Shown here: in pieces, positions 61,941-64,000 of the stretch
Numbering within the stretch: the stretch's first letter is position 1
How the letters are laid out: each line of letters opens with the position of its first letter
DNA from: Dethiosulfovibrio russensis
GTDB lineage: Bacteria > Synergistota > Synergistia > Synergistales > Dethiosulfovibrionaceae
Reading direction: 5' to 3'
Assembly: GCF_021568855.1 (NCBI RefSeq)
Contig: NZ_JAKGUG010000004.1
Span: forward strand, 186,001 to 250,000
DNA: 64,000 nt
The notes under the pieces: generated by a model
The model's input: the letters and a program-made list of their open reading frames with translations, nothing else
Told to the model about the DNA's origin: nothing
Databases searched by the model: none
Program-made: the position numbers and the translations under genes

Positions 61941-64000
61941 TGGATCTCTCCTCTCCTCTATTCTCCAGTGATTCCTTTAGTCTGGAGTAAACCTCGCAAC
62001 GGACGGACCAGCCCAACACACGGGAGCAGTAGCGAACGACGCTGTCCAGAGCACCGGAGGCTCCAAGCCTTTTTCTACCGGCCTCCGCCATGGTGCGGGC
62101 CAGGGTTTCGTCCGACAGAACCAGGAGGACGGCCTCCGCCAGTCTATCCGGATCCGGCGACACGAGCCATTCGGCCTCTCCAAGCAGTTTTTGCTGGACC
62201 AACTTTCCCTTTTCCAATATGGAGACGACCGGAACTCCCAACCCGGCACAGACCTGATTCGCCGTTCCACCCAGTCCAAGCAGGACCTGAGCTCCTGCAG
62301 CGACCTCCGCCACAGGTCCTCGGTGAACGTGGACCTCCACCGAGTTCGGACCTTTCAGAGTCCGGCCTTCCAGGGTCCAGCCCGGACATCCCAGAGCCAT
62401 TTTACGAAGATCAAGGGTCGGAGCCAGAACCGCCACGAAACGACAGTCCCTCCGGGCCGCGACTATGACCACAGACTTCAAAAGCAGTCGAACGTCCTCG
62501 TAGGCCCTGTTGCGGCTTCCCGGAAGTATGAGAACCCTGTCGCCCTCGGAGGGCCAGGAGAAGTCGCCCTCTTCATTATCCCCTATAAGGTCCATTATTG
62601 GATTGCCCTGGAAACGAGCGGACACGCCGGCTTTGGAAAGATCCTCGGCGGTCTCCTCGTCTCTGGTCCAGACGGTCCTGGCCCGTCCTCTAAGAAGGGC
62701 CCTCTCCGCCATCCAGTGGCCGTGAAGGTAGTTGGTCTTGGCCGTGGCTATCAAAAGGGGAGACTGTCCCTGTCCCCAAAGGGTATGAAGCAGCAGATAG
62801 ACGTCTCCGACGCACAGGGGGGTACGTATGCAGCCGCTCCTCTTCCTCCAGGCCTTAAGCTGTCTTCTGATATGGCCGAACAGTCCGGAGCGGACGTCGG
62901 CAAGCAGATCGGCGATACGGTATTTTATGACTCCTCCCGTCGGGGTCACAGAAGGGGACGAACCGACCTTTATTCCCCTCTGCAGATATTGCTCTCCCTT
63001 TCCTACCAGGGGAAAGCCTGTAACCTCCGCCACAGGAAACGCTTCCTTTACCTTTCGGGCCAGAAGGGAGGCCATGGCGTCCTCGCCGTATCCGTTGGAG
63101 GCCACCACTACCTTCGGTCTGAGTCCGTCGGTCACGGCCCTCCAGAAGCGTTCTTCGTCCTCCACCTCGGTCTCCAGGAAGGGAACCATGAGGGGAAAGG
63201 GGGGCTTCCATCCTCTAGGTAGGTTGTAGACGTCCTTTTCCGTACAGGCCACCCCGGAGGCTCCCGACGACAGATAGGTCTTTTCGATCCTCTCCAGGTC
63301 TTCCGAGGTATATCTGTGATGGTCTTTGAAACGGATTTCCTCTAGGACCTCCACTTCCTGACCGGACAGGGTGGATAGAAAGCTTCCAGGGTTACCTATG
63401 GCGGAAAAGGCGACCATGGACCTACCCGACGGTTTTTGGACCTCCTCGAACCCAGCCCCGTTCCAGAGACACCAGCGTTCTATCCTCAAAGAGGATCTGA
63501 AGATCTTTCGTTTAGGGACCACCCGACACAGCCGGTCGTAGAGCCTTTGAACCGCCTCGGGAGAGGCCTGGTCCACCTTTGTCATGACCACTATGTGGGC
63601 CCGTCTCAGGCTTTCCACCGGCTCCCTGAGTATGCCTCCCGGGACCAGCCTGCCGTTGCCGAAAGGACAGGCTGCGTCGACCAGAACGACGTCCAGATCC
63701 CGTCCCAGCTTTCTGTGCTGAAAGCCGTCGTCAGCCACCACGATCTGAACCCCTCTTTTGCCCAGGGCCCTGATGTCTCCGAATCGATCCCTGGACACAG
63801 CCACGAAGATCTCCGGAAGCCTGTTGGACAACAGAAGAGGCTCGTCTCCTACCCGATTTCTGTCGGCTTTGCCCCCTCTGAAAACGTGGGGGCCCTCGGT
63901 GCTTCCTCCGTATCCTCGACTGACTATTCCTGGTCTGAGCCCTCTTTTCGAGAGTCCTCTGGTGATCATCTCGACGAAGGGAGTTTTGTTCGTCCCTCCG
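61909..64000 (-). CDS. lpxK: LpxK fused to LpxB-like glycosyltransferase domain, 5' end missing
   Basis: The frame is open to the right edge, so the true start is outside. The first visible residues are [11 protein letters not shown], the LpxK P-loop with Asn where GGxGKTP has Gly. [34 protein letters not shown] and [14 protein letters not shown] follow: tetraacyldisaccharide 4'-kinase, which phosphorylates the lipid A precursor. From about residue 295 of the visible part a second domain begins ([60 protein letters not shown]). It resembles the lipid-A-disaccharide-synthase-related family (TIGR03492 type). One frame spans both with no stop. Total visible length is about 696 codons. Confidence 0.88.
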   Translation of the reverse strand, partial: GGTNKTPFVEMITRGLSKRGLRPGIVSRGYGGSTEGPHVFRGGKADRNRVGDEPLLLSNRLPEIFVAVSRDRFGDIRALGKRGVQIVVADDGFQHRKLGRDLDVVLVDAACPFGNGRLVPGGILREPVESLRRAHIVVMTKVDQASPEAVQRLYDRLCRVVPKRKIFRSSLRIERWCLWNGAGFEEVQKPSGRSMVAFSAIGNPGSFLSTLSGQEVEVLEEIRFKDHHRYTSEDLERIEKTYLSSGASGVACTEKDVYNLPRGWKPPFPLMVPFLETEVEDEERFWRAVTDGLRPKVVVASNGYGEDAMASLLARKVKEAFPVAEVTGFPLVGKGEQYLQRGIKVGSSPSVTPTGGVIKYRIADLLADVRSGLFGHIRRQLKAWRKRSGCIRTPLCVGDVYLLLHTLWGQGQSPLLIATAKTNYLHGHWMAERALLRGRARTVWTRDEETAEDLSKAGVSARFQGNPIMDLIGDNEEGDFSWPSEGDRVLILPGSRNRAYEDVRLLLKSVVIVAARRDCRFVAVLAPTLDLRKMALGCPGWTLEGRTLKGPNSVEVHVHRGPVAEVAAGAQVLLGLGGTANQVCAGLGVPVVSILEKGKLVQQKLLGEAEWLVSPDPDRLAEAVLLVLSDETLARTMAEAGRKRLGASGALDSVVRYCSRVLGWSVRCEVYSRLKESLENRGEERSNGYRDRDRQS

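Overview
The window looks like chromosome of a diderm, motile, anaerobic-type bacterium of the phylum Synergistota, and it resembles Dethiosulfovibrio; that placement is inferred from gene content and style, not from a database match. Pointers are an LPS/KDO pathway (lpxK, kdsA, kdsB, kdsD, waaA, lptC, lptD) together with an S-layer-homology porin and csaB, an RNase J, an FtsEX-linked murein hydrolase, a very large flagellin, a GC content in the mid-fifties and frequent TTG/GTG starts with strong Shine-Dalgarno sequences. Nearly all genes are on the minus strand.

Layout. (1) 1-6.6 kb: the start of an AAC(2')-type acetyltransferase, a giant flagellin of about 1946 residues, and a RimI-like acetyltransferase. 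(2) 6.7-19.9 kb: a long minus-strand operon, read rnj-uppP-maf-DUF5693-csaB-split transketolase-ftsE-ftsX-envC-like-ctpA, with purA at its end behind its own promoter and before a terminator. It joins RNA decay, undecaprenyl-phosphate recycling, cell-wall polymer pyruvylation and septal murein cleavage. (3) greA stands alone on the plus strand with promoter and terminator. (4) 20.7-28.8 kb: a LysM/M23 peptidase, then pyrG behind a terminator-like leader, then three unrecognised exported proteins, lptC and lptD. (5) 28.8-33.1 kb: a small membrane protein and rho, an ECF transporter S subunit (plus strand), a D-glutamate cyclase-like gene and pfkA. (6) 33.2-35.9 kb: an exported coiled-coil protein and the SLH porin, each with its own promoter and terminator; the porin has a leader of about 270 nt.

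(7) 37-64 kb: one uninterrupted minus-strand block with gaps of at most about 40 nt and many ATGA overlaps. It starts beyond the right edge with an lpxK fused to an LpxB-like domain, continues through the KDO genes (kdsA, kdsD, waaA, kdsB), and then builds decorating sugars. A GDP branch (manC, gmd, ColD-like, ColC/Fcl-like) should give GDP-colitose or GDP-fucose. A CDP branch (ddhA/rfbF, ddhB/rfbG, ddhC/rfbH) should give a CDP-3,6-dideoxy-4-ketohexose; a reductase and a YerE-like ThDP enzyme may turn it into a branched sugar like yersiniose. Six glycosyltransferase-type genes lie in or beside the block, and no flippase or polymerase is visible, so a short, stepwise-built lipooligosaccharide outer core is the simplest reading. 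The block ends at a bidirectional terminator at 37.05 kb.

The most unusual items are: a two-gene module of AAA/ABC-type ATPase plus PD-(D/E)xK nuclease-like protein at 50.8-52.3 kb, lower in GC and spliced into the sugar operon; the co-occurrence of two chemically different 3-deoxygenation pathways; the LpxK/LpxB-like fusion; the giant modular flagellin; the unrecognised exported proteins coupled to lptCD; and the pyrG leader terminator. No rRNA, tRNA, CRISPR array, transposase or integrase was seen.
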